Shown: one piece after another, positions 18,191 to 26,954 of the stretch
Layout of the letters: each line of letters starts with the position of its first letter
Numbering within the stretch: the stretch's first letter is position 1
From: Haloferax marinum
Lineage (GTDB): Archaea > Halobacteriota > Halobacteria > Halobacteriales > Haloferacaceae
Direction of reading: 5' to 3'
DNA: 64,000 nucleotides
Assembly (NCBI RefSeq): GCF_009674625.1
Contig: NZ_WKJQ01000001.1
Location: 992,001 to 1,056,000 of the forward strand
The notes under the pieces: model-generated
The model's database searches: none
What the model was told of the DNA's origin: nothing
What the model saw: only the letters and a program-made list of their open reading frames with translations
Made by a program: the position numbers and the translations under genes

Positions 18191-19357
18191 ATGAATGACG
18201 TTCGAATCGCTGGGGTTGGACTGACCAAGTTCGGCAGTCATCCCGAGCGAACGGGCCGCGACCTGTTTGCCGAAGCAGCGCTCGCCGCCCGCGACGAGGC
18301 AGGTATCTCCCGCGAGGAGTACGAGGAGGTCCACTACGGCAACTTCATGGGCGAACTCGCGGAGGGACAAGGCCATCAGGGTCCGGTCGTCGCGGAGGCA
18401 GCAGGCCTCGAATGCCCCGCGACCCGCTACGAGTCGGCGTGCGCGTCCGCCGGTGTCGCCTTCCGACAGGCCGTCCAGACGGTTCGCGGCGGCGGCGCCG
18501 ACGTCGTCCTCGTCGGTGGAATGGAGCGAATGAACAACCTCGGAACCTCCGAGGTGACTCGCTCGCTCGCCATCGCGGCCGACGAGTTGTTCGAAGTCCG
18601 CGCGGGTGTCACGTTCCCCGGCGCGTACGCGCTCATGGCACGAGCGTACTTCTCTGAGTTCGGCGGCGACAACGAGGACCTCGCCCACATCGCCGTGAAG
18701 AACCACGCCAACGCGATGCCCAACGAGTACGCGCAGTTCCACCGCGAGATAACCGTCGAAGACGCCCTCGAGAGTCCCGTCGTCGCCGACCCGTTGACCC
18801 TCTACGACGCCTGCCCCATCACCGACGGTGCGAGCGCTGTCGTCCTCGTCAGCGGCGACTACGCAGACGAACACGGCCTCGACGCACCGGTCCGTGTCGC
18901 TGGGTCCGGCCAGGGCGGCGACAAGGCCGCACTGCAAGACCGCGAGTATCTCGCACAGACGCCGGCAGCGACGAAAGCCGCCGAGATGGCCTACGCGGAC
19001 GCAGACATCACCGCCGCAGACGTCGACGTGGCCGAAGTCCACGACTGCTTTACAATCGCGGAGGTGTTGGCCCTCGAGTCGCTCGGATTCTACGAACCCG
19101 GCGAAGGAATCGGCGCGGCCGCCCGCGGCGAGACGACCCGTGACGGCGACCTGCCGGTGAACCTCTCGGGCGGCCTGAAAGCGAAGGGCCACCCGGTCGG
19201 TGCGACGGGAACCGCACAGGTAGTCGAGATGACGAAACTCCTCCGCGGCGACCACGCCAACAGTGACGCGATTCCAGACGCTCGCGTCGGCGTCACCCAC
19301 AACGCGGGTGGGACCGTCGCGAGTGCGGTCGTCCACGTCCTGGAGGTGATGCACTGA
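18191..19357 (+). CDS. Thiolase family acyl-CoA C-acetyltransferase
   Basis: 388 residues of thiolase fold. The nucleophilic cysteine lies in YESACASAGVAF (about residue 81), and the C-terminal histidine motif is KGHPVGATG. The second half lacks the strict CxG motif of degradative thiolases and resembles archaeal acetyl-CoA acetyltransferases and SCP-2-type thiolases. Its stop overlaps the start of a zinc/OB protein (ATGA). Archaeal thiolases of this type need that partner. The likely role is acetoacetyl-CoA chemistry, for isoprenoid lipids or acyl-CoA turnover; which one cannot be told. Confidence 0.88.
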   Translation: MNDVRIAGVGLTKFGSHPERTGRDLFAEAALAARDEAGISREEYEEVHYGNFMGELAEGQGHQGPVVAEAAGLECPATRYESACASAGVAFRQAVQTVRGGGADVVLVGGMERMNNLGTSEVTRSLAIAADELFEVRAGVTFPGAYALMARAYFSEFGGDNEDLAHIAVKNHANAMPNEYAQFHREITVEDALESPVVADPLTLYDACPITDGASAVVLVSGDYADEHGLDAPVRVAGSGQGGDKAALQDREYLAQTPAATKAAEMAYADADITAADVDVAEVHDCFTIAEVLALESLGFYEPGEGIGAAARGETTRDGDLPVNLSGGLKAKGHPVGATGTAQVVEMTKLLRGDHANSDAIPDARVGVTHNAGGTVASAVVHVLEVMH

Positions 19358-19737
19358 TGACAGACGCTGGCTACGACGAGTGGGTGGCCGCAATCGCCGA
19401 CGGAGAGGGCTACTACATCGCCTGTCCCGACGGCCACGGGTCGCTCCCACCGCGACGGACCTGTCCTCACTGTGGCGACGACGAACTGACCGAAGAACCG
19501 CTCCCAGAGACGGGGACTGTCGTCACCTTCACCGAAGTCCACGTTCCCGCGCCGGACTTCGCCGACGAAGCGCCGTACGTGACGGCAATCGCGTCGTTCG
19601 GCCCCGTCAGACTCACGGGCGTCGTCCGCGACGTGCCGGGGTCCGACGTCGAACTCGGAATGTCGGTCACGCCCGACGTCGGCGTGAATACCACGACTGA
19701 CGAGCAGTTGCTCGTGTTCCGCCCGGCAGACGAGTAA
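19357..19737 (+). CDS. Zn-ribbon/OB-fold partner of thiolase
   Basis: 126 residues. An N-terminal helix is followed by a zinc ribbon, of which the second pair is clear (RRTCPHCGDD); the first pair is reduced to a single Cys in YIACPDGHGS. The OB-fold half (TVVTFTEVHVPAPDFADEAP) is typical of DUF35 proteins. In archaea these bind the thiolase and channel acetoacetyl-CoA. Four-base coupling with the thiolase gene supports that here. Confidence 0.88.
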   Translation: MTDAGYDEWVAAIADGEGYYIACPDGHGSLPPRRTCPHCGDDELTEEPLPETGTVVTFTEVHVPAPDFADEAPYVTAIASFGPVRLTGVVRDVPGSDVELGMSVTPDVGVNTTTDEQLLVFRPADE

Positions 19738-19753
19738 GCGTCGTTTCAGTCTC

Positions 19754-19897
19754 TCACTTCTCGTTTTGGTCTACGACGTCGCCCGGTGAGGTCCATCCGT
19801 AGACGTACGACCCGACGACCCAGACCCAGAACCCCCCTGCGAGAACTGCGATGGCCCCGTAGAGGAACAGCGACATCGAATCGAACAGGCCGAGCAT
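19754..19897 (-). CDS. 47-residue single-helix membrane protein
   Basis: MLGLFDSMSLFLYGAIAVLA, then a continued helix to about residue 34 and a polar tail. Start 19897 is two bases after the stop of the hydrolase gene upstream, so they are probably co-transcribed. Function unknown. The stop is near the convergent OB-fold gene. Confidence 0.6.
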   Translation of the reverse strand: MLGLFDSMSLFLYGAIAVLAGGFWVWVVGSYVYGWTSPGDVVDQNEK

Positions 19898-19899
19898 CC

Positions 19900-20826
19900 T
19901 CAGGCGAGCGCGTCCAGAACCGTCTCGACGAACGCGTTCGGGAACTCCACGTGCGGGAGGAGCATCGCGTCGTCGAAGACGACGAGGGTGCAGTCGGCCG
20001 CCTCTGCCAGTTCGCGGCCATCTTTCAGCGGCGTGATGTCGCTTTCGCGCCCCCAGACGAGCGTCGTCGGCACGTCGAGCTCCGAGAGTGCGGACGCGAG
20101 GTCGATATCCGAGTTGAGATAGCCGGAGATGAACGACGCAGGTGCGAACCGTGCGTTCTCCTGGTGGGCCGTCCGCCACTCGTAGTCTTCCCACTCGTCA
20201 CTCGCCTTCGATTGGTCGTAGTAGCCGTGGTCGTCGTTGAAATACTGGATGGAGGGCCGCGAGGCGACGAGGTTGAACAAGGCTTCGCCGACGACTGGCG
20301 CGCGGACGAGTTCACGAAGCCACTCTTTGGGCTCTGGCCCGCCGCGAGCGGTGGGACAGATGAGGACGAGTCCCGAGAGCGAAACGTCGTCGCGCGAGGC
20401 AGCAGCGACGGTGTACGCCGAGGTGAGAGACGACGCGACGACTGCCGGGTCGTCGTAGGTTGCGAGGAAGTCGCCGACGAAATCCTCGTAGAGCGCCGGC
20501 GAGTAGTACAGCGCCGGACGGTCCGACAGGCCGAATCCGGGGAGGTCGGGGGCGACGACGTGGTAGTCTTCGGCGAGTTCGGAGAACACCTCGCGGAACT
20601 CACCCGACGACCCGGCGGCGTTGATGCCGTGGAAGAAGACGAGCGTGGGTGCGTCTTCGTCACCGGCCTCGACGTACGACACGTCGATTCCACGCCAGCG
20701 ATACGTCTGCTGAGTGCCGGAAAGCGGCGGTTCGAGCGGACCGACACGGTTCGAGAGGGCGGCGTTGGCGGCGGCAGTGAGACCGACACCGGCCGCAGCG
20801 AGACCAATCGCTCGTCGGAGTTTCAT
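19900..20826 (-). CDS. Alpha/beta hydrolase
   Basis: 308 residues. A short hydrophobic N-terminus (RRAIGLAAAGVGLTAAANAAL) could be an uncleaved membrane anchor. The fold shows the oxyanion HG motif (VFFHGINAAG) and DLPGFGLSD. The nucleophile elbow is unusual: where GxSxG is expected the protein reads VVASSLTSAYTVA, so the serine is inside SSLTSA and not in a glycine-framed elbow. The acid may be D in RESDITP and the histidine is in MLLPHVEFP. It may be an esterase or a haloperoxidase-like enzyme; the substrate is unknown. ATG 20826 avoids a long low-quality extension. Confidence 0.8.
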   Translation of the reverse strand: MKLRRAIGLAAAGVGLTAAANAALSNRVGPLEPPLSGTQQTYRWRGIDVSYVEAGDEDAPTLVFFHGINAAGSSGEFREVFSELAEDYHVVAPDLPGFGLSDRPALYYSPALYEDFVGDFLATYDDPAVVASSLTSAYTVAAASRDDVSLSGLVLICPTARGGPEPKEWLRELVRAPVVGEALFNLVASRPSIQYFNDDHGYYDQSKASDEWEDYEWRTAHQENARFAPASFISGYLNSDIDLASALSELDVPTTLVWGRESDITPLKDGRELAEAADCTLVVFDDAMLLPHVEFPNAFVETVLDALA

Positions 20827-20903
20827 GTCAGTGAGATAGTTCGGAGAGACCTTAATTCGCCCGCCCGTGGCGGGGTCGGGTGACGAGTGAGTGTGCGAGT
20901 CGT

Positions 20904-22094
20904 TCAGTCGTCTCCGTCTTCGAGACACTCACGAAGCGGTTCGAGCACGTCTTCGGTGACGGCGTAGGGGTCCGTCTCCTTGTCGACGACGGCCCGCGCG
21001 AACTGTTCGATGCCGCCGCGACGGTCGAGTTCCCGTTCGAGCAGTCGGTTCACGTCGCTGCGGAGCAGTTGTCGAATCTCCTCACCAGCGCGCTGTCTGG
21101 CTTTCACCTCGAGTTCGCCCGACTCGGAGAGATAGGTGTAGTGGTCCCCGAGCGTCTCTGCGAGCGTCTCGATTCCCTCACCCGTCGTGGCGATGGTTTC
21201 GACCACCTGCGGTGTCCACGTCGGCTTTGCCTCGCCCTCGTCGGGTGCATCGGTGTCTTCGTCGTGGGGGGAACCACCGTGTCCGTGACTGTCGTGACCA
21301 CTGTGCCCGCTGTGACCACCGTGCCCGCCGTGTCCGTCCTGCCCGCCGTGCCCGCCGTGTCCGTCCTGCCCGCCGTGCCCCGGTGTCTCCGACATCGCGC
21401 CGGCACCGTGGTGACCCATATTCAGCCCTTTCGTCGGGTCGTCGTCACGGAGGTGAATCATCTCCTGTAACTCGGCGACGGTGCGCGATGCACCCTCCAT
21501 GTCTGCCTTGTTGACGACGAACACGTCGCCGATTTCTAAAATCCCGGCTTTGAGCATCTGCACGTCGTCGCCGCTGCCGGGTTGGACGAGGACGACGACG
21601 GTGTCTGCCGTCTTCACGACGTCCACCTCGTTCTGCCCCGCGCCCACCGTCTCGATGATGATTCGGTCCTTGCCGAAGGCGTCGAGGGCTTTCACGGCGT
21701 CGGCCGTGGCCGTCGAGAGGCCACCGAGTTGGCCGCGGGCGCTCATCGACCGGAAGAACACGTCCATGTCACCGACGTTCGACGCCATGCGAATCCGGTC
21801 GCCGAGGACCGCACCGCCGGTGTACGGTGACGACGGGTCGACGGCGATGACGCCGACAGTCTCGCCCTGGTCGCGATAGTGCTTGGCGAGTTTGTCCACG
21901 AGCGTCGATTTGCCGGCACCGGGACTCCCGGTGATACCGACCACGGAGGCGTGGCCGGTGTGCGCGTGAATCTCGGAGACGATGTCGCGGTAGCCCGGAG
22001 ACTGTGATTCGATTTTCGTGATGACGCGAGCGAGCGCTCGGTGTTCGCCGTCCAGAAGTCGTTCGACGAGGTCGGATTCGACCGCCCGACCCAT
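20904..22094 (-). CDS. meaB: MeaB/ArgK-type G3E GTPase with histidine-rich insert
   Basis: GTPase that loads and protects the cobalamin of methylmalonyl-CoA mutase. Walker A GSPGAGKSTL, switch DPSSPYTGGAVLGDR, ETVGAGQ and the guanine motif NKAD are all present. About 30 residues after NKAD it carries an insert of about 50 residues with 13 histidines in GHGG-type repeats (21264-21413), which ordinary MeaB proteins do not have. Such stretches bind nickel or zinc in HypB and UreG. The start could also be a GTG at 22100 that overlaps the upstream stop; ATG 22094 is chosen. The mutase small subunit gene is immediately upstream. Confidence 0.92.
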   Translation of the reverse strand: MGRAVESDLVERLLDGEHRALARVITKIESQSPGYRDIVSEIHAHTGHASVVGITGSPGAGKSTLVDKLAKHYRDQGETVGVIAVDPSSPYTGGAVLGDRIRMASNVGDMDVFFRSMSARGQLGGLSTATADAVKALDAFGKDRIIIETVGAGQNEVDVVKTADTVVVLVQPGSGDDVQMLKAGILEIGDVFVVNKADMEGASRTVAELQEMIHLRDDDPTKGLNMGHHGAGAMSETPGHGGQDGHGGHGGQDGHGGHGGHSGHSGHDSHGHGGSPHDEDTDAPDEGEAKPTWTPQVVETIATTGEGIETLAETLGDHYTYLSESGELEVKARQRAGEEIRQLLRSDVNRLLERELDRRGGIEQFARAVVDKETDPYAVTEDVLEPLRECLEDGDD

Positions 22095-22096
22095 CG

Positions 22097-22516
22097 TCAC
22101 TTACGCTCGGGCGCGTTTTCCTTCACGAAGTCGATGGTCTCCTGCATCGGAGTTCCGGGTCCAAAGATGGCGTCGACGCCCTCGTCGAGGAGTCCGGGGC
22201 GGTCTTCTTCGGGGATGATGCCGCCGACGATGACGAGCGTGTCGTCGAGTGCGCCGTACTCTTCGAGGCCGGCCATCACCTTCGGCACGAGCGTGTTGTG
22301 GGCACCCGAGAGGATGGAAATCCCGAGTACGTCGACGTCCTCTTGGACCGTCGCCTGGATGATTTCGTCGGGCGCACGGTGGAGACCGGAGTAGATGACT
22401 TCGAATCCCGCGTCACGGAAGGCGCGAGAGATTACGTGTGCACCACGGTCGTGGCCGTCGAGTCCCACCTTCGCGATGAGACACCGGATAGTTCGTTGTT
22501 CGGAGTCCGCGCTCAT
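22097..22516 (-). CDS. Methylmalonyl-CoA mutase, cobalamin-binding subunit
   Basis: 139-residue B12-binding domain. The base-off motif DGHDRG (DxHxxG) is at residues 20-25, SxL is ISILSGAH, and the GG motif is VIVGGIIPEEDR. The mutase converts methylmalonyl-CoA and succinyl-CoA. In haloarchaea the catalytic large subunit is encoded elsewhere, and none is seen here. It overlaps or nearly touches meaB, which supports a functional pair. Confidence 0.93.
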   Translation of the reverse strand: MSADSEQRTIRCLIAKVGLDGHDRGAHVISRAFRDAGFEVIYSGLHRAPDEIIQATVQEDVDVLGISILSGAHNTLVPKVMAGLEEYGALDDTLVIVGGIIPEEDRPGLLDEGVDAIFGPGTPMQETIDFVKENAPERK

Positions 22517-22645
22517 GGACGGAGGTTCGGTGTCACCCGATTTGATTCTAACGGAAGATGGGGAAAGATGTACTGTGCGCAGTAGTCGTGAGTGTCCATC
22601 GCAAAAAAGAGCCCACAGTCACCCAACCCGGTTGTGTCTCGGACG

Positions 22646-23176
22646 CTACGCGTCGATGAGACGAGCGACTCGGCCGGGCCTTCGGAGGCCCGAAATCGTG
22701 ACGAGTTGGCTGTGGTCGACGCTGAACTTGACGTGCCCCTTGTTCGTCAACCGTTCGGAGAGGTTCGCACCCGTCTGGAGTTGCGCGATATCCGCAAGCG
22801 GATACGACGACGTATCGGAACCGATTTTCTCGATTACTCGGTCAGACGTAACGACGTACTTCGGCTGGTTTCTGAGCCGGTACGCGTAGAAACAGAGTGG
22901 GACACCCCAGAAGAACGGAATGAGAAAGAGCCCCACGACGAACAACGGCCGCCACCGCTCTCTATCCGGCGAAGAGACGTAGACGGCCTCTTCGTCACCG
23001 CGGAGGTCGACCGTGAGTCCAGCGGTCTCGCTGTCGCTCCGGTCGAGTCCTTCGTTCGAGAGTGGCCCCACTCCGAGTCGCCCGGCAACGTACACTGCAC
23101 CGTAGAGAAACGGTATCAAGACGACTCCAAGTCCGACGAGAACGATGACTAGTGCGACGATATCTGCAGTACTCAT
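22646..23176 (-). CDS. Membrane protein with bacterial-type PH domain
   Basis: 176 residues. An N-terminal helix (about 5-30), a polar segment, a second helix pair (about 78-97) and a PH-like beta domain from about 105 (PKYVVTSDRVIEKIGSDTSSYPLADIAQLQTG) to the end. Its PH region resembles the protein encoded just upstream (23194-23598), which makes them a paralogous pair 17 bases apart. Function unknown; such domains often sit at membranes. Confidence 0.75.
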   Translation of the reverse strand: MSTADIVALVIVLVGLGVVLIPFLYGAVYVAGRLGVGPLSNEGLDRSDSETAGLTVDLRGDEEAVYVSSPDRERWRPLFVVGLFLIPFFWGVPLCFYAYRLRNQPKYVVTSDRVIEKIGSDTSSYPLADIAQLQTGANLSERLTNKGHVKFSVDHSQLVTISGLRRPGRVARLIDA

Positions 23177-23193
23177 AAAGATAAACGGGGGTG

Positions 23194-23598
23194 TTATTCT
23201 CGCTGGACGTTCCGAATCGTGTTTGCGACACTCTCGTGGTCGTCGAGACCGAAGAACACGATGTTCGAACCAGCAGCGGCAGTCGCAAACTGGAGGTTAC
23301 CGACACCGAGGAGCTTCTCGACGAGGCGCTGTCCAGTCGACAACTGACTGATGTCGTCGATTCGATACTCTTCGGTGCTCGTCCCGAGGAGTCCAGTCTT
23401 CTTCATCACACGCTCGTTCGTCACGACGTACCGCGAACCCTTCACGAACAGGAACGGGAGAATTCCCAGCGAGATAATCGCGAGAAGGATAGATTGCCCG
23501 TCGGTCATGTACGACGCGAACGACGGCTGAATGTTGTGTCGAACCTCTTCACCATCGAGGAGCGTAAAGCCCTCTACATCTGGCACATCTGCACTCAT
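23194..23598 (-). CDS. PH domain-containing membrane protein
   Basis: 134 residues: soluble start (GFTLLDGEEVRHNIQPSFAS), one or two hydrophobic helices (SILLAIISLGILPFLFV), then the PH fold (SRYVVTNERVMKKTGLLG, then EYRIDDISQLSTGQRLVEKL). The phrase RYVVTNERVMKKTG closely matches the paralogue downstream. The pair is probably one operon. Upstream of it is an AT-rich gap. Confidence 0.78.
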   Translation of the reverse strand: MSADVPDVEGFTLLDGEEVRHNIQPSFASYMTDGQSILLAIISLGILPFLFVKGSRYVVTNERVMKKTGLLGTSTEEYRIDDISQLSTGQRLVEKLLGVGNLQFATAAAGSNIVFFGLDDHESVANTIRNVQRE

Positions 23599-23958
23599 AC
23601 ACCCATACTAAACTATGTCTGTAATTTAAAATTTCCTATTATCAATACACTCACTTTTTGAAGAATGTATATATCGAAAACACAACAGTCTTCATTATCG
23701 ACGCTGATTCCCACGAGAAATCAGGCTGGCACACCGACCAATCGTGTGCATGGCTCGACCACACCGAACGGATAGAACTCGAATATGTACGTCGGTTGTG
23801 AACCGTCTTCTCACCACGTACCATCTCTGTACCCTGGTACGCAGTGAATATCAGGTGAGATATCAATCCCGCTCAGAGACAAAATAGTCACGAAGTTGAT
23901 GAGCAATCACACGGTCACTCTCCGATAGACAGCGTTCCGACAAATCTGAGACACTGGC
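23599..23958. other. AT-rich gap of 360 bases, no gene seen
   Basis: Lower GC than its neighbours, especially 23610-23700 (AATTTAAAATTTCC, GTATATATCG). Small open frames exist but have no coding character. It may hold the promoter of the PH-domain pair near 23610-23640 and otherwise looks like decayed DNA. Confidence 0.5.
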
Positions 23959-25761
23959 TCAGACGTACTCGTCGAGGAACTCGGCAATCTGTGTGTAGGC
24001 GTCGATACGGTTCTCCAGTTTGGCAAAGCCGTGGCCCTCGTCTTCGAAGATGAGCTCGCGGACGTGGGCGTGTTTTCGCGCCTCTTCGACTAGCTGGTGA
24101 GCCTCGCTCACGGGGACGCGCGGGTCGTTTTCGCCGTGGAGGACGAACAGTGGTGCGCGAATCTTCTCGACGTTGTTGAGCGGCGAGATAGATTCGAGGA
24201 ACTCTCGGTCGTCTTCGAGCGAGCCGTACTCCGCCTCGCGGAGTTCGCGTCGCCAGTCGCCGGTGTTCTCGAGGAACGTGACGAAGTTGGCGATGCCGAC
24301 GATGTCGATGCCGGCGGCCCACAGGTCGGGATACTCTGTCATCGACGCGAGTACCATGAACCCGCCGTAGGAGCCACCCATCGCGACGATTTTGTCGGGG
24401 TCGACCGCCGGATGGTCGTGTAACCACTCCACCGCCGCTTCGATATCTGCCACCGAATCCATCCGCTTTTCGACGTCGTCGAGGTGGCCGTACGCTTTCC
24501 CGTAGCCAGCAGACCCGCGGACGTTCGGTTCGAAGTAGGCGTACCCACGAGAGAGGAAGTACTGTTTCACGGACGAAAACGAGGGCCTGCGCTGTGATTC
24601 GGGGCCACCGTGGATATCGACGATGACGGGTGTCTCACCTTCGGGTGACTCCTCGGGGAGGGTGAAGAACGCAGGGATGTTTCGGCCGTCGAACGTCGGA
24701 TAGTGGACGAGTTCCGGCGGCACGAACGTGTCCCGTGGAATCCCCGCTGTCGCCGCGAGCGTCCATCGCTCGGCGTGCCCCGTAGTCAACTCGACGACGT
24801 AGACGTTCGCGGTGTCGGCACTGGCAGTGACTGTCAGCGCCGCGCGAGCACCGTCGGGAGCGAACGAGACGCCGCCCGCGACGCCTCTCGGGAGGTCCGG
24901 TTCGGGGAACGTGTCTATCTCGTCGGGTGAGAGGAACTCACCGAACGTGAGTTCGGTGTAGCCCTCGACGTTGCGGGCGTAGACGAGGCGGTTCGACTCG
25001 TGGTCGATGCTGATACCCTCGACTTCGTGGTCACCGCCGGACTCGACGAGCGAGAACTCGCCGGTTTCGAGGTCGTATCTGACGAGTTCGAGCGTGTCGC
25101 TGTCGCGGTCGGTCACCATGTAGATGTTCTCACCGTCGGGACCCCACGAGGCGCTCTGGAACCGGATGGTTCCCTCGTGCGGCGTGATGTGCGTCAGTTC
25201 GTTCGTTATCAGGTCGAGGACGTACACGTCCTGGTCGAAGTTCGAGTACGCCTCTTCGACGATGAGTTTCGAGTCGTCTGGTGACCACCCACCGAGTGTG
25301 AGCCACCCGGTGCCCTCGTGGACGAGTGTGGCGTCCATCCCCGTTCCATCGCGTGACTGGACGTACACGTCGAAGACGGAGTTGTCACGGCGGTTCGAGG
25401 TGAACGCGAACCGACTGCCGTCGTGACTCCAGCCACCCCAACGGTGTTTCGCGTCGGGGTGTTCGGTCAGGTTCTGTACGACGCCCGTGTCCGGTTCGAG
25501 ACGGAACAGTTGTTCGCGCTCGTTGCCGCCTTTGTCCATCCCGAAGACGAGTTCGGGATTCTCAGGCGACCACGACGCGAACGTGACGCGTTCGTCGTAG
25601 AAGGTGTGCTGTTCGGGCCAGACGCCGGGACCGTCGACGGTCCACACCTGCGGGACCCCCGTCGTGTCCATGAGAAACGAGAGGCGGTCTCCATCGGGGG
25701 CAAAGGAAGCACCGTAGGCGCTCCTGATGTGCAGGTAGCGCTCGATGTCGTACGTTCGCAT
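23959..25761 (-). CDS. S9 family prolyl oligopeptidase-type peptidase
   Basis: 600 residues. The first about 350 form a beta propeller with WSPDDSKL- and WGPDGENIY-type repeats. The C-terminal hydrolase has the serine elbow GGSYGGF, Asp in GENDPRVP and His in EGHGF. No signal peptide, so it is cytoplasmic and should cut short peptides (acylaminoacyl- or dipeptidyl-type). ATG 25761 begins MRTYDIERYLHIR; the longer frame upstream is a poor match. Confidence 0.93.
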   Translation of the reverse strand: MRTYDIERYLHIRSAYGASFAPDGDRLSFLMDTTGVPQVWTVDGPGVWPEQHTFYDERVTFASWSPENPELVFGMDKGGNEREQLFRLEPDTGVVQNLTEHPDAKHRWGGWSHDGSRFAFTSNRRDNSVFDVYVQSRDGTGMDATLVHEGTGWLTLGGWSPDDSKLIVEEAYSNFDQDVYVLDLITNELTHITPHEGTIRFQSASWGPDGENIYMVTDRDSDTLELVRYDLETGEFSLVESGGDHEVEGISIDHESNRLVYARNVEGYTELTFGEFLSPDEIDTFPEPDLPRGVAGGVSFAPDGARAALTVTASADTANVYVVELTTGHAERWTLAATAGIPRDTFVPPELVHYPTFDGRNIPAFFTLPEESPEGETPVIVDIHGGPESQRRPSFSSVKQYFLSRGYAYFEPNVRGSAGYGKAYGHLDDVEKRMDSVADIEAAVEWLHDHPAVDPDKIVAMGGSYGGFMVLASMTEYPDLWAAGIDIVGIANFVTFLENTGDWRRELREAEYGSLEDDREFLESISPLNNVEKIRAPLFVLHGENDPRVPVSEAHQLVEEARKHAHVRELIFEDEGHGFAKLENRIDAYTQIAEFLDEYV

Positions 25762-25804
25762 AACTTCGAAATATAGGCGGGGTGACGAGAAATCGGTTTG
25801 GGAG

Positions 25805-26527
25805 TCAGAAGTCGGACAGTCGCGTGTCTTCGCGGTCGGTCCACCCGCGCATCTTCGCGTACGCATCGGGGTTCGTCGGCACGCCTTCTGTGTTGAGCAA
25901 CCGCTCGGGATACAGTTCGAAGGCGATGCCGATGAGCTGGTACTCCAGTTCTTCGAGGTAGGGATACGTGTCGGGGTAGGGGCCTTCTGTGCCGACCTCC
26001 CACGGTTCGACCCAGAAGTACACCGGTTCGCGGAGACGTGGCGGCGCTGTCGAGACGAAGAGGTCTGTCACCCAGCGGTCGTACTTGTTGGTCCCGTCGT
26101 TACTGAAGACTGCCGACGAGAGGTCTCCGAAGTGGTAGTAGTTTCCGTAGCCCCAGCGCGCGAGTTTGCCGTCGTTCGTCTCGACGTTCTTCAGGTTGCT
26201 GTTGAGACTCGTTCCCGACGCACCGAACTTCCCACATTTGCCGAGGTATCGGGGGACGACCTCGTCGCCGTTGAGGGTGTACATCATGTAGACGAGGCCC
26301 TCGTAGCGACCCGCTCTGCGTTCGTAGTCGGTGACGACCTTCTCGCCCGCCTCGCGGAGCCTTCGCTCCATTCGGTGGCCTCGGCGGAGGGTTGAGCGCT
26401 CAGACCTGCCGTACCCGAAGGTTTCGATAGTTCCGTCGCTCGTCGTCTCGAAAAGTGGTATCGGGTCCGTGGTGTCGACGAAGCGGTCGACCCAGCGTTC
26501 CCAGAGTGCGCGTTTCGTATCCGTCAC
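25805..26527 (-). CDS. GIY-YIG-like protein of unknown function
   Basis: 240 residues starting with GTG. VYMMY at 79-83 and YLGKCGKFG at 94-102 look like the two halves of a GIY-YIG nuclease core, followed by an Arg (KLARWGYG, 124) and a later Glu (LEYQLIGIAFELYPERLLN) at plausible places. Flanks do not match a known DNA-binding domain. TGATTTAGACGC lies about 27 bases before the GTG, supporting that start. The family assignment is my own pattern reading and is not certain. Confidence 0.55.
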   Translation of the reverse strand: MTDTKRALWERWVDRFVDTTDPIPLFETTSDGTIETFGYGRSERSTLRRGHRMERRLREAGEKVVTDYERRAGRYEGLVYMMYTLNGDEVVPRYLGKCGKFGASGTSLNSNLKNVETNDGKLARWGYGNYYHFGDLSSAVFSNDGTNKYDRWVTDLFVSTAPPRLREPVYFWVEPWEVGTEGPYPDTYPYLEELEYQLIGIAFELYPERLLNTEGVPTNPDAYAKMRGWTDREDTRLSDF

Positions 26528-26542
26528 GGCGACGTGCCGCGT

Positions 26543-26800
26543 CTAAATCATCCCTTCTTCTTTGAGGCCCGCCATGATGTCGTCGACGAGGCTCTCGGCG
26601 TCTTCGTACGGGAAGTCCTGGTGCTTACCGAGCTTTGCGGCGAGTTCCATCGCCGTGATGGTCACGTCGTCTGCTTCGAACTTCGTGCCAGGGCCGTTCG
26701 GGAGCGCAGGGACGAGCGACATCTGGTTTTTGACAGGGAAACTCGCGTTTGCGAAAGCGTCCATGAACTGGTCCCGGAGTTGAGATTCAACGTCGGACAT
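26543..26800 (-). CDS. MTH865-like protein
   Basis: 85-residue helical protein (VESQLRDQFMDAFANASFPV, ALPNGPGTKFEADDVTITAM, FPYEDAESLVDDIMAGLKEE). It matches the small archaeal EF-hand-like MTH865 family, known only from structure. Its stop is 15 bases before the next gene on the same strand. Function unknown. ATG 26800 is preferred to earlier in-frame codons. Confidence 0.85.
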   Translation of the reverse strand: MSDVESQLRDQFMDAFANASFPVKNQMSLVPALPNGPGTKFEADDVTITAMELAAKLGKHQDFPYEDAESLVDDIMAGLKEEGMI

Positions 26801-26923
26801 ACTCTCTACGTTCGTAGTGAGGTGGAAAAATATTCCGGAACAACCAACAACCCGTGGGCAGTTCCATCTCACGACAAATCCCGTGACTCGGGAGGAGTCG
26901 GCCGCCTCGTCCGGGACTGGTGG

Positions 26924-26931
26924 ACTTATCT
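26924..26931 (+). promoter_or_regulatory. TATA-like element for the M42 peptidase
   Basis: ACTTATCT lies 24-31 bases before the ATG at 26955. It supports a leaderless start there and rejects the longer in-frame extension from 26817. Confidence 0.5.
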
Positions 26932-26954
26932 ACACCCGGACTGCAACCAGAACT

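Noticed and set aside
23651-23866. 71-residue minus-strand open frame in the AT-rich gap
   Set aside because: No motif, poor composition, no upstream ribosome site or TATA-like box at proper spacing.
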